Source of the DNA: Sphingomonas albertensis
GTDB lineage: Bacteria > Pseudomonadota > Alphaproteobacteria > Sphingomonadales > Sphingomonadaceae
Length of the DNA: 64,000 nt
Assembly: GCF_014358075.1 (NCBI RefSeq)
Contig: NZ_JACONT010000008.1
Coordinates: forward strand, 1-64,000
Direction of reading: 5' to 3'
Under the pieces are notes generated by a model. It had not been told where the DNA came from. It searched no databases and saw nothing but the letters and a program-made list of their open reading frames with translations. A program made the position numbers and the translations under genes. Shown piece by piece: positions 17,600 through 26,175 of the stretch; the first letter of the stretch is position 1; each line of letters begins with the position of its first letter.

Positions 17600-18518
17600 G
17601 AAGGCATGGAGCACGCGCGCATTCATGGGGCTCGCGCTGGTCGCCCTGCCGATCGCCATCGACGCTCAGGACAAGCCGAAAGACGAACGCAAGGGGCTCC
17701 CGCCGGCCGCCGACAGAACCTCCCGGGCAGCGGTCGTCTTCGCTCCCTACAGGTTCGGCGACATCCTCTGGGAGAACGACAGGACTGCCCATCGCATCTA
17801 CGGACGCCCGCTCGAGAAGGCGGAACCGCCTTCGAGTTCGGGGATCGATGCGTGGGGAAAGAACGTCCGGTGGCCGTTCATGGATCGTCAGCTCCGAACC
17901 GGCGACCAGCACGCGAACCACGGGGAGGGCATAGACTTCTACGGCGTCCACAGCTTCCGCGGTGCCGGCGGTCTGGGCATCTGGTACGACAACAAGCTCT
18001 GGGTCTCGCGCAACTATTCGAGATACCGGATACTGCAGAACGGGCCCGACACGGCGTCCTTCAGCGTCGATTACGACCGTTGGCCGGTGGACGTGGCGAG
18101 AAGCGTCTGGGAGACGAGGCGCTTCACGCTGCCGGCCGGCACGAACTTCACGCGGATGGTGTCGACGCTGAAGTCCGACAAGCCGGGCGATCTCATAGTG
18201 GGCATTGGGATCTCTAAGCATCCGACCGACGAGACGAAACGCGGCACACTTACCGTGGACCGGGCTGCCGGACGCCTGACCTGGTGGGGGCCTACCGATC
18301 CGGCGAAGGGGACGATGGGCGTCGCCCTGCTGGTCGATCCCAAGGCGATCGTCGACGTGACGGCCGATGCGGACAACTATCTCGTACTGCTGCGCGCAAG
18401 TCCAGGTAAGCCGTTCGTCTACTACATGGGCGCAGCGTGGGATCGTGGCCTCGACGTTCACTCCCAACAGGACTGGCTGGCGATGGTCCGAGCCGCGAAT
18501 ACGGACTTCCGCCCCTAG
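17586..18518 (+). CDS. exported DUF4861-family protein
   Basis: 310-residue protein with a signal peptide (FMGLALVALPIAIDAQ) and features of the DUF4861 family, a beta-rich fold seen repeatedly next to pectin, alginate and other polyuronate genes: RFGDILWENDRTAHRIYG near the N-terminus, GEGIDFYGVHSFRGAGGLGIW, and the terminal GLDVHSQQDWLAMV. The biochemical role is not settled in my knowledge; an aldose-epimerase-like or lyase-accessory role is plausible. ATG 17586 with AAGGGGG upstream overlaps the kdgK end by 14 bases. It ends just before the operator of the next receptor gene. Confidence 0.8.
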   Translation: MFVARKAWSTRAFMGLALVALPIAIDAQDKPKDERKGLPPAADRTSRAAVVFAPYRFGDILWENDRTAHRIYGRPLEKAEPPSSSGIDAWGKNVRWPFMDRQLRTGDQHANHGEGIDFYGVHSFRGAGGLGIWYDNKLWVSRNYSRYRILQNGPDTASFSVDYDRWPVDVARSVWETRRFTLPAGTNFTRMVSTLKSDKPGDLIVGIGISKHPTDETKRGTLTVDRAAGRLTWWGPTDPAKGTMGVALLVDPKAIVDVTADADNYLVLLRASPGKPFVYYMGAAWDRGLDVHSQQDWLAMVRAANTDFRP

Positions 18519-18524
18519 ATCATA

Positions 18525-18539
18525 AGTTGTATTACAACT
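18525..18539. promoter_or_regulatory. perfect palindromic GntR-type operator upstream of second TonB receptor
   Basis: AGTTGTATTACAACT is a perfect 6-3-6 inverted repeat. It is directly followed by ATTGACATACC, so the TTGACA -35 hexamer (18541-18546) abuts it, 92 bp before the receptor start at 18638. This is the most symmetric of the four sites and contains the ideal GntR core GTA-T-TAC. Binding here would block RNA polymerase, so repression relieved by an inducer is the likely mode. Confidence 0.7.
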
Positions 18540-18637
18540 ATTGACATACCGTGGGGAAGGAGGATGATCAGCCCGTTACCTCCGGCAACCTGCGGGGGGA
18601 CGCGACCCGGGTAACCAGGGCGTGATGGGAGGAAGCG

Positions 18638-21079
18638 ATGAAGAAGCATAGCTTGCTGGCTTGCGCCGCCGCGTACGCCATCGCCTGCGCACAACCGGCG
18701 CAGGCCCAACAGTCGGGTACTCCAGCGGATGCCCCGGCGGGCGAAGCGGCGTCCCCCTCCCCCGCCGCTCCAAGCGCCGCACTGGAAGACATCGTGGTCA
18801 CCGCGAACAAGCGGTCGCAGAGCATCCAGGACGTCCCCGCCTCCGTGCTTGCGATAACGTCGGCGGGACTGGAGCGGGCGAACGTACGGGATTTCGACGA
18901 CCTCGTCCGTACGGCGCCGTCGCTGACCATCACGAAGACGAGTCAGCCCGCGAACAACAGCATCAACATCCGCGGCATCGGGACCTACGCGTACAGCATC
19001 TCCACCCAGCCCAGCGTCGTGGTGGTCGTCGACGACATCCCTCAGGCCTTCCAGGCCGCGGCGTTCACCGCGCTCGCCGACGTAGCGCAGATCGAGGTCC
19101 TGCGGGGACCCCAGAGCACTTTGTTCGGGAAGGCGGCGTCGGCGGGGGCGATCAACATCACGACGCTCGCTCCGACCGACCGGCTTTCGGCGCGTGTCGA
19201 GACGTTCTTCACCGACGATGGCGAACAGCGGTATCAGGGCAGCATCTCCGGTCCGCTGACCTCGACGCTGAGGGCGCGGCTTTCGGGCAGCTACAGCAAG
19301 TATCGAGGGACGATCTTCAACACGTTCACCGGCAACTGGCTCAATGGCCAGTCGGACGTTCTGCTTCGCGGCAAGCTGCTTTGGGAACCGGAATCGAACG
19401 CGTCGATCATCGCATCGCCGTACTATGTGCGGACGAAGTCGACCTGTTGTGCGCCGGCACAGTATCAACTCAGCCCCGGCGTGACGTTCGCCCGCGGCCG
19501 CATTGGCCAGAACGTCATCCTCGCTGGAATCGTGCCTTCGTCGCAGAACCGCCTCACGCGGCTCGACGTTGATTCGAAGGGCGACTCGACCGACTACGGC
19601 ACGGGCGTGAAGGCGGCCTACGCGTTCGATGGCGGCCCGACGATCGCGTCGATCAGTTCGATCGACAGGTACAAGCTGGTTGATCTCCAGGACACGGATT
19701 CAAGCGCCTTCGACTTCCGGACGGTTGCCCCGACCGCCCCTGCGGGCGGATCGGCGAACGGCGGTTTCTTCAAGGTGACGACCTTCACCGAGGAGTTGCG
19801 CCTCACGTCGCCCGACAGGGGCCGGCTGCGCTATGTCGCGGGACTGTTCTACAGCGACACACGCTCGCTGCGCGACTACGTGCGGGGATCCAACACCCTT
19901 GGCGACTTCAACGGTCTGGCGTCGCTGCCGTCCACCAACAGCATCGCCTATTCGAGCTATCTCGCGAGATCGGCGCAGCAGACCTATGCCGCGTTCGGAC
20001 AGGCGACCTACGACGTCACGCGAAGGCTGTCGCTGACCGGCGGCCTCCGGGTTCATCGCGAGGACGTCCGTTACAGCTTCATCGATCGGGGAACCGGCGT
20101 GCGCTATGGATACCCACGGTGCTCGACGGCGAGCGGGACCGCCGGGCTTGCCGTCTCCACGTGCGATCAGGACACGGTCGTGACCGGAAAGGCGGCGATC
20201 CAGTTCCGTCCGACCGAGACCGTGATGGTGTTCGCGGACTATGCGCGCGGCTACAAGGGCTTGGCATACGACCTGACTAGCACCTACACCGTTCGCACGC
20301 CGTTGGCGTCAGGCCCGTTGAAGGGCGTGCCGGTCGCCGATGCCGTGGCGGCTAGACAGCCTGTGCCGGCCGAACACGGCGACAGCTTCGAAGTCGGCCT
20401 CAAGTCCACGTTCCTCGACAATCGGCTGACGTTCAACCTCACCGGCTTCTACGAGGCGTTCTACGGCTTCCAGGCGCAGAGCCGTGATGACACTACAGGC
20501 CAGAACATCTTGAACAGTCTGGGCAAGGTGACGTCGCACGGCGTAGAGATGGAGGCAGCCGCCAGACCGTCCACAGCGCTGACGCTGAACCTCTACGGCG
20601 CGTACACCGTCGCCCGAATGGACCGCTTCCTCAATGCCACCTGCTTCCCCCAGCAGACCGTCGCCCAAGGGTGCGTCGGCGGCATACAGGACCTGTCGGG
20701 GCGGACGCTACCGAACTCGCCCCGCTGGAACCTCTCGGGCAATGCGCAGTACGATCAGCCTCTGACGAACGACATCACCGGGTTTCTCCAGTCCAGCGTC
20801 CACTATCAGTCACGCGTCGTGTTCAGCCTTCTTCAGGATCCGGATTCCGAACAGGGCGGATACACGCTGGTGAACCTGGGAGCCGGTGTCAGAAGCGGTC
20901 CGTTCAAGGTGACGCTGTTCGTCAACAACGTATTCGACCGCGACTACGTGCTGACCAAGGGACGGGACGGCGTATGGAACTACGGCGTGGCCGCGTCACC
21001 GTCCACGTTGGCCGTCAGCTACAAGCCTGGAAGAGACAGCCAGCGCTACTTCGGCGTTCGAAGCGGGTTCACGTTCTGA
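18638..21079 (+). CDS. TonB-dependent receptor (second)
   Basis: 813-residue outer-membrane TonB-dependent receptor with a signal peptide (ending AQAQ near residue 24), a TonB-box-like DIVVTANKR, a complete plug domain (INIRGIG, VLRGPQSTLFGKAASAGAINI) and a beta-barrel ending GVRSGFTF with a terminal Phe. It is shorter than, and only distantly similar to, the receptor at 6766-9861; its plug is of the common FecA/CirA-like sphingomonad type. The ATG follows GGGAGGAAG. The perfect operator at 18525-18539 links it to the polyuronate regulon. Its ligand could be a different oligomer size or another component of the same polymer. Confidence 0.9.
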   Translation: MKKHSLLACAAAYAIACAQPAQAQQSGTPADAPAGEAASPSPAAPSAALEDIVVTANKRSQSIQDVPASVLAITSAGLERANVRDFDDLVRTAPSLTITKTSQPANNSINIRGIGTYAYSISTQPSVVVVVDDIPQAFQAAAFTALADVAQIEVLRGPQSTLFGKAASAGAINITTLAPTDRLSARVETFFTDDGEQRYQGSISGPLTSTLRARLSGSYSKYRGTIFNTFTGNWLNGQSDVLLRGKLLWEPESNASIIASPYYVRTKSTCCAPAQYQLSPGVTFARGRIGQNVILAGIVPSSQNRLTRLDVDSKGDSTDYGTGVKAAYAFDGGPTIASISSIDRYKLVDLQDTDSSAFDFRTVAPTAPAGGSANGGFFKVTTFTEELRLTSPDRGRLRYVAGLFYSDTRSLRDYVRGSNTLGDFNGLASLPSTNSIAYSSYLARSAQQTYAAFGQATYDVTRRLSLTGGLRVHREDVRYSFIDRGTGVRYGYPRCSTASGTAGLAVSTCDQDTVVTGKAAIQFRPTETVMVFADYARGYKGLAYDLTSTYTVRTPLASGPLKGVPVADAVAARQPVPAEHGDSFEVGLKSTFLDNRLTFNLTGFYEAFYGFQAQSRDDTTGQNILNSLGKVTSHGVEMEAAARPSTALTLNLYGAYTVARMDRFLNATCFPQQTVAQGCVGGIQDLSGRTLPNSPRWNLSGNAQYDQPLTNDITGFLQSSVHYQSRVVFSLLQDPDSEQGGYTLVNLGAGVRSGPFKVTLFVNNVFDRDYVLTKGRDGVWNYGVAASPSTLAVSYKPGRDSQRYFGVRSGFTF

Positions 21080-21174
21080 AAGCTTGCGACGCGCGCCTGT
21101 ACCAGGATCGCCGAGCCGACCGATGGGTCCTTGCCGGCAAGGAGCAGGCGGCATCGGAGACGAACCGTAGCCGC

Positions 21175-21210
21175 ACCCGAAGGAGGTGGCTGGCGCCCCC
21201 TCCTTCGGGT
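21175..21210 (+). repeat. REP-like 12-bp stem hairpin before the GntR gene
   Basis: The arms ACCCGAAGGAGG and CCTCCTTCGGGT are perfectly complementary around a 12-base loop. The element includes the string GGAGGTGGCTGGCGC, which recurs in the double hairpin at 62458-62494, so it is probably a dispersed palindromic repeat. There is no T-run, so a classical terminator is unlikely, but it could stabilise the receptor mRNA end or affect the GntR leader, which starts 15 bases later. Confidence 0.6.
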
Positions 21211-21224
21211 GGTAAAGCGTACTC

Positions 21225-21932
21225 ATGAAGGTAACGAAAGCCGCCAACCTCGCCGACGATCTGGTTCGGCGGTTCGAGAGCCAGATCGAGGCCGGTGAGT
21301 TGCTGCCCGGCGGGCGCTTCCCCACCGAGAAGCAGATCACCGAGGACTTCGCCGTAAGCCGGACGGTCGTCCGCGAGGCCTTCGCGCGCCTGGCCGCCCG
21401 CGGCCTGCTCGAATCACGCCGGGGATCAGGGGCCTTCGTCGCCGAGGCTGCACATTACCGCGCCTTCCAGGTGACGCCCGAGGAGGTGGAGGCGATCGAG
21501 GACGTCCTGAAGCTTCTGGAGATGCGGATGGGCTTCGAGAGCGAGATGGCCGAACTCGCCGCCAAGCGGCGGTCGGATACCGATCTGGCCGAGATGCGTG
21601 ACGCGCTTGCCGCGATGGAGCGGAGTTCCGACGTCGACGGATCGGTCCTGGCAGACGCCGCCTTCCATGCCGCGATCGCACATGCGACCGGCAACGACTA
21701 TTTCGCGCGCTTCACCTCTTTCCTCGGCGTGCGTCTGATCCCTTCGCGCAGATTGTATCTCCAGGCCGACGATCCCGCTGCGCACAAGGCCTACGCGCGG
21801 ACGATAAACAAGGACCACGAGGCGATCTACTCCGCCATCGAGGCGGCAGATCCTCTGCGCGCGCGCAGGACGGCACGCCTGCACATGCAGAAGAGCTACG
21901 AGAGATATCAGGCCCTGTCCAAAAGATCGTGA
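21225..21932 (+). CDS. FadR-type GntR transcriptional regulator (UxuR/ExuR-like role)
   Basis: 235-residue regulator with an N-terminal GntR winged helix (GGRFPTEKQITEDFAVSRTVVREAFARLAARGLLESRRGSGAFV) split here as key blocks GRFPTEKQI, SRTVVREA and RRGSGAFV, and a C-terminal FCD ligand-binding domain. The FCD metal-site pattern is visible in DAAFHAAIAHATGN and the later KDHEAIYSAI and RLHMQKSY His residues. FCD regulators of this branch commonly sense hexuronates or keto-deoxy acids. The four operator-like sites in the locus match the GntR consensus, making this the best local candidate for their binder. No ribosome-binding site is obvious before the ATG. Confidence 0.88.
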   Translation: MKVTKAANLADDLVRRFESQIEAGELLPGGRFPTEKQITEDFAVSRTVVREAFARLAARGLLESRRGSGAFVAEAAHYRAFQVTPEEVEAIEDVLKLLEMRMGFESEMAELAAKRRSDTDLAEMRDALAAMERSSDVDGSVLADAAFHAAIAHATGNDYFARFTSFLGVRLIPSRRLYLQADDPAAHKAYARTINKDHEAIYSAIEAADPLRARRTARLHMQKSYERYQALSKRS

Positions 21933-22085
21933 AGCCGTCGCGCTGCGGCGCGGATGTCGGCACAGCCGGACACTCTGCCGAGAGGCGTGCTTAGAAACGT
22001 CTGTCCCAAGACCACTGCATCCGACTGGAGGAGATGACCTTCGCATCGAACGTGCGCCGACTGGTCCGCCCCCGATGGATCTTCG

Positions 22086-25000
22086 TCAGCTTCCCGGCGT
22101 CGTTCGCCAACGCCAGGTCGGGGCGGGAAGTACCAGGCGCACCTCCGTCCCTTCGCGCAGAACGGAACGGATCGACAGCTTGGCTCCGAGCTCCCTTGCC
22201 CGCTCCCTCATTCCGGTAAGGCCGAAATGCCCTGGCCTTCCGCCCGCACCGAGAACGTCCGGGGGTATGCCGATGCCGTTGTCGCGTATGGAGACCGTGA
22301 TGCTGAACAGGGCGAATGTCAGATCGACCGTGACGACCGACGCTTCCGCATGGCGCCTAATGTTGAAGAGAGCCTCCCCTACGATTCCGCTGACCTCGGC
22401 GATGCACTCGCGCGCCACCGAACGGACCTTCCCCTTGGCAGTGAAGTTGATCTTGATGCCGGATGGGAAGTCCTGGCGATCGATGAGCGCGAGGACGACC
22501 CCTTCGAGATCGTCGCTGGTATCGATCGCCCTGAGCGCATGGACGCGATCGCGACCGTCGACCAGCACGTCGTCCGCGCGATCCATGGCGTCCTCGAGTT
22601 CACGTCTCGTACCCTCGTCGCGCACGGACTGCGCCGCGACGTGAAAGCGCAGCATCAGTCCCTGTATGCCCTGCAGAAGCGTGTCGTGGAGTTCTCGGGC
22701 GATACGTTCACGCTCGTTGGTCCGTTCCGCCACCCTGATGCGCATGCGCCGCGTCAGTATCCGAACTCGCAGACTCAAGAGGAACCACAGCAGCACGCCG
22801 GCAAGGACGGCACACATCGCCTGGAATATCCGCGACTGAAGGAAGGTCGGCGCAATGACTATCGGGAGATCGACGCCCTGCCTGTTCCAGATGCCCTTGT
22901 CGTTCGATGCCATCACGCGGAACCGATAGCTGCCCGGACCCAGATTGGTGTAGAACGCCTCCCTCCGCGTTCCGGGATCGACCCAGTCGGCATCGACGCC
23001 CTCGAGCCTGTAGCGGAAACGCACGCGGCTCGGCACGGACAGGCTCAACGCCGTATAGCTGATCGAGAGGTTTCTCGTCCCGGCAGGAAGATCCACCGCC
23101 ATCGGATCTGCATAGCGGTGTCTGTTCGCTGTCAGGCCGCGGATGAGAACGGTCGGCACCCGAGGATTGGACATCAACCTGGACGGATCGACGCGGACGG
23201 CGCTCTGTCGAGTGATGAACCAGATCCGCCCGTCCTCGGCTACCGCGGCCTGAGCACCCTCCTCGCCCGTAGGATGGCTGGACAATCCATCCTCCTGTCC
23301 GAGCGTGAGGTGCGGCAGGGCCGTATGCGGGTGATCGAAGGCTGCTCGGAGACTCGTCGACGCGACGTGATGGATCCCCTTGTTGTTGAGCATCCACGTT
23401 TCACCGCTTCTGGTCTGCACGAGCCCCCGGACGCCGCGCAGCCAAGGGTATTCGTCTATCGACAGGCGGTTGAAGCCGCGTCCGTTCCATCGTGCTATTC
23501 CGGTACCGCCCGCGACGAGCAGACCGAAGTCCGTCGGGAAGACTCCGGTCAGTCCACTGACACCGATGGTGTCGCCGTCCAGATACCGGGAGGTCCCACT
23601 CGCGGAGACGAGCAGAAGGGCACGATTGCTGAACATCACGACCGGATTGCCCGCGCCGTCCATGATGATGTCCTTGGGACGTTGCGCGTTCATCGGAAGA
23701 GCGAAGCGGCGCCACTTCGCGTGATCGAGCAAGAACACTCCGGCACTCGGCCGAGCGACCCATAGCCGCCCCGCTCGGTCGACCCCGCACCCCGTCACGG
23801 CCTGCGCTCCGGGCAACGCGAAGACGCCGACCGTGCGGTCGCCACGAAGCCTTTCCATGCGTCCGCCCACCGCCATCCAGATGCCGCCGGACGGGTCGGC
23901 GCATAATGCGCTGGGCTGCATCGCCGGCCTGATGGGCATGGGTATGCCGTTGGAACCGGCGCGGTAGAGCGTCTTCCCGCCAGCGACGTATATCGCACCG
24001 CTCGCGTCGACCGCCATCTTGTAGCCGCGTGGAGACGTCTGAGCCGGCAACCTGACCTGCTCGACGTCGGCCCTCCGGAACTGATCGAGGCCGTTCTCCG
24101 TGGCGGCCCAGACGTTGTCCTCGCGATCCTGAAGGATGGCGACGGCCTGGTTGGAGGTCATGCCGTCGCTGGTGCGGAAGTGCTGGATCGACGCGTCGCT
24201 GGAAGGGATGCGTCCCGGCGCGTCGATGCGGAAGAGTCCATCGGTGTAGGTCGAGCCCCATAGGGCTCCGTCGCGAGCGAACAGCAGCGCGACGCGGCTA
24301 ACCGGGGCCAATGCGGAGTAGAAGACCGGTTTGCGCGGACGGCGGTGTCCGTGGGGGTAGTCGGCTACCATGCGCGTGCCGAACGGTCCTGAGATCCAGA
24401 TGTCGCCTTGCCGATCCTGAGCGAACCCCGCCCCGTCCAACAATCGTTCACCGGTGTCTTCGAACCGGGTCGCGCCCAAGCGAAGGAAGAATAGGTGCTT
24501 CGCGGTGGCGACCCAGACCGTGCCGTCTTTGGCCGTGAACACCGACCATATCGTTTCGGAAGGCAGCCCCCGACGCTGATCGACATGCTCCCAGGCGCCT
24601 CGCCGGAAGCGGTACAGCGCACCGGGCTCCCTGCCGCCGATGGCGTAGATGCCGCCCTCCCGATCCTCGGCGAAGCTGGTGATCTCGCCGGGCGCGCTGG
24701 GCATGGCGACACGGACCAGACGTCCGTTCCGATAGACCTCGACGCCCCCCTTCCCTGCATATCCGACAAAGAGTTCGCCGCCGTGGGATACGAAGACGGC
24801 CGTGACCGGGATCGCGCCCGATGGATGACCGTCTGCCGGAGCTATCCGCTCGAAGGTGACGCCGTCGAACCGGTAGAGTCCCTCGTAGGTGCCGAGCCAG
24901 AGATACCCGTCATGCGTCTGCGCCAGAGCGGACACCATCCCGGGAACCCCGTCGGCCGTCGTCCAGCTGCTGTGGGTGATCTGCCTTTGCGCATCCGCCT

Positions 25001-25109
25001 TCGTCGTCGTCGGGTACGCCCCGAACAGGAAGGCCAGTCCCAAGACCATGGAACCGATCATGCTCGCTACCGCATGCCCCTGCCGCCTTTGATCTGCTCC
25101 CTTGCTCAT
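22086..25109 (-). CDS. two-component sensor histidine kinase with periplasmic beta-propellers
   Basis: Inner-membrane sensor kinase of 1007 residues. After a signal/anchor segment, repeated blades (SALAQTHDGYLWLGTYEGL, GDIWISGPFG, REDNVWAATENGLDQF, RLWVARPSAG) form a two-component-regulator propeller, followed by a Y_Y_Y domain (RNLSISYTALSLSVPSRVRFRYRLEG, quoted as key block YRLEGVDADW), one transmembrane helix (about 745-765), a HisKA_3 dimerisation/phospho-acceptor helix (ARELHDTLLQG) and a HATPase domain (DNGIGIPPD, GHFGLTGMRERA). It resembles hybrid glycan sensors but lacks the fused receiver and regulator. No cognate response regulator gene is adjacent. It converges on the GntR gene, so carbohydrate sensing linked to this locus is plausible but unproved. 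Confidence 0.88.
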   Translation of the reverse strand: MSKGADQRRQGHAVASMIGSMVLGLAFLFGAYPTTTKADAQRQITHSSWTTADGVPGMVSALAQTHDGYLWLGTYEGLYRFDGVTFERIAPADGHPSGAIPVTAVFVSHGGELFVGYAGKGGVEVYRNGRLVRVAMPSAPGEITSFAEDREGGIYAIGGREPGALYRFRRGAWEHVDQRRGLPSETIWSVFTAKDGTVWVATAKHLFFLRLGATRFEDTGERLLDGAGFAQDRQGDIWISGPFGTRMVADYPHGHRRPRKPVFYSALAPVSRVALLFARDGALWGSTYTDGLFRIDAPGRIPSSDASIQHFRTSDGMTSNQAVAILQDREDNVWAATENGLDQFRRADVEQVRLPAQTSPRGYKMAVDASGAIYVAGGKTLYRAGSNGIPMPIRPAMQPSALCADPSGGIWMAVGGRMERLRGDRTVGVFALPGAQAVTGCGVDRAGRLWVARPSAGVFLLDHAKWRRFALPMNAQRPKDIIMDGAGNPVVMFSNRALLLVSASGTSRYLDGDTIGVSGLTGVFPTDFGLLVAGGTGIARWNGRGFNRLSIDEYPWLRGVRGLVQTRSGETWMLNNKGIHHVASTSLRAAFDHPHTALPHLTLGQEDGLSSHPTGEEGAQAAVAEDGRIWFITRQSAVRVDPSRLMSNPRVPTVLIRGLTANRHRYADPMAVDLPAGTRNLSISYTALSLSVPSRVRFRYRLEGVDADWVDPGTRREAFYTNLGPGSYRFRVMASNDKGIWNRQGVDLPIVIAPTFLQSRIFQAMCAVLAGVLLWFLLSLRVRILTRRMRIRVAERTNERERIARELHDTLLQGIQGLMLRFHVAAQSVRDEGTRRELEDAMDRADDVLVDGRDRVHALRAIDTSDDLEGVVLALIDRQDFPSGIKINFTAKGKVRSVARECIAEVSGIVGEALFNIRRHAEASVVTVDLTFALFSITVSIRDNGIGIPPDVLGAGGRPGHFGLTGMRERARELGAKLSIRSVLREGTEVRLVLPAPTWRWRTTPGS

Positions 25110-25364
25110 CGACGTCCATCAATGGCCGAAATGTCGACCGCGGCCCATGGAACGGGGATGCATTCGCCCGACGTTCGAACCATATCACCCAGCCCGATAA
25201 ATCGGAAACTCGGATACGCTCTTCGTTCCGAAGTGGCGGCATCGTGTCGTCGGGCTGCACTTGGCGAACGTGGGTGTCTCGCACCCGGTGGATCTTGGCG
25301 GTCCGGAATCTCGCCATCAGACCGACACGCGGCAGCGCCGAGTCCGTTCGGCGGCTTGAACGGC
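25110..25364. other. short intergenic region, no feature recognised
   Basis: This stretch separates the divergently transcribed sensor kinase and the frameshifted gene that starts at 25365. It should contain both promoters, but I could not pick out a convincing -35/-10 pair or an operator copy. Confidence 0.3.
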
Positions 25365-25918
25365 GTGGCAACGACATTGCGTCATTATCCCAGCATCTCC
25401 GTCACCACCCCCGCGATCCCGAACTTGCCGGAAGAGGCCCGCTGGATTGGAGCAGCCCAGTCCGTGAACGCTTGGCGCAAACAATTCGTCCAGGCGTTCG
25501 CATCGGCCGAGTCCGCCGTAAGCGAGGCCCTGCTCGGTCTTTCCGGCATACCTGGTCCCGGCGATCACATCCGACTCCGTCACCTTATCAGACAGCGCTT
25601 CCAAGATCTCGCGGACGCATTGGACGCGAGCGGTCCCGTTGCGGCGGAGGGCGTCATCGCAGCGTTCTGTCTCGCCGCGTTCCGCATTCACGAACCACTC
25701 CGGACCGTTGTCGGTCACGGCGTGTTCCGCATCGCTCTCATCGTCGCAACCGCTGGGTTGTGATCGCAAAGGCCGTCACCTCCCGTGCGAAAGGTGCGGA
25801 GAGGATATCCTTGATGTTCGGACAGGACGACGCCGAAAGAACGGCCTCCGAGGTCAGAGCGCTTGGCCAGAAGGTCTCATCGCCTCTCGGCAACCTCATG
25901 CGATCAGTCGCGAGTTGA
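25365..25918 (+). pseudogene. frameshifted conserved hypothetical gene
   Basis: Frame 1 from GTG 25365 gives a plausible helical protein (VNAWRKQFVQAFASAESAVS, IRLRHLIRQRF, FRIHEPLRTVVGHGVFRIAL) that ends abruptly at 25763. The next frame carries a natural continuation, RRNRWVVIAKAVTSRAKGAE through LGQKVSSPLGNLMRS, to a stop at 25918. Restoring one missing base near 25739 (turning CTC-AT-CGT into CTC-GAT-CGT) would give IALDRRNRWVV and a single 184-residue protein. The joined text fits a sphingomonad hypothetical family with an HGxxxxxLDRxxRW core, as I remember it. A sequencing error is possible. Alternatively the second frame starts at the overlapping GTG 25760. Confidence 0.45.
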
Positions 25919-26175
25919 GAACGCAGCGCTTCACATGGTCGCGGGATAGACTGCATACGACATCCACGCCTTCTACCTTGCTCCGAAAAACCTTTAGGCA
26001 TTGAAACCGAGGACTTGCGCCGGCGACGGCCGAAACCCGCCATCCGCATCTTCAACGCGAGGCGGGCCATTTCGAACGGAAGCGGGAGCGCAACATCAGT
26101 GATCACGCGCGCCGGATGCCGCTGGTGCAAGACGGCACGTCGCGCGGATCTTGCTTTCTCAGCCTGCCTCGCCGC

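Noticed and set aside
22227..23765. 512-codon plus-strand frame within the sensor kinase
   Set aside because: No motifs, and the opposite strand encodes full propeller, HisKA_3 and HATPase domains.
25738..26130. minus-strand frame beginning with a plausible hydrophobic helix (DVALPLPFEMARLALKMRM)
   Set aside because: Only the first third looks protein-like; it overlaps the end of the frameshifted gene and has no family match or clear ribosome-binding site.
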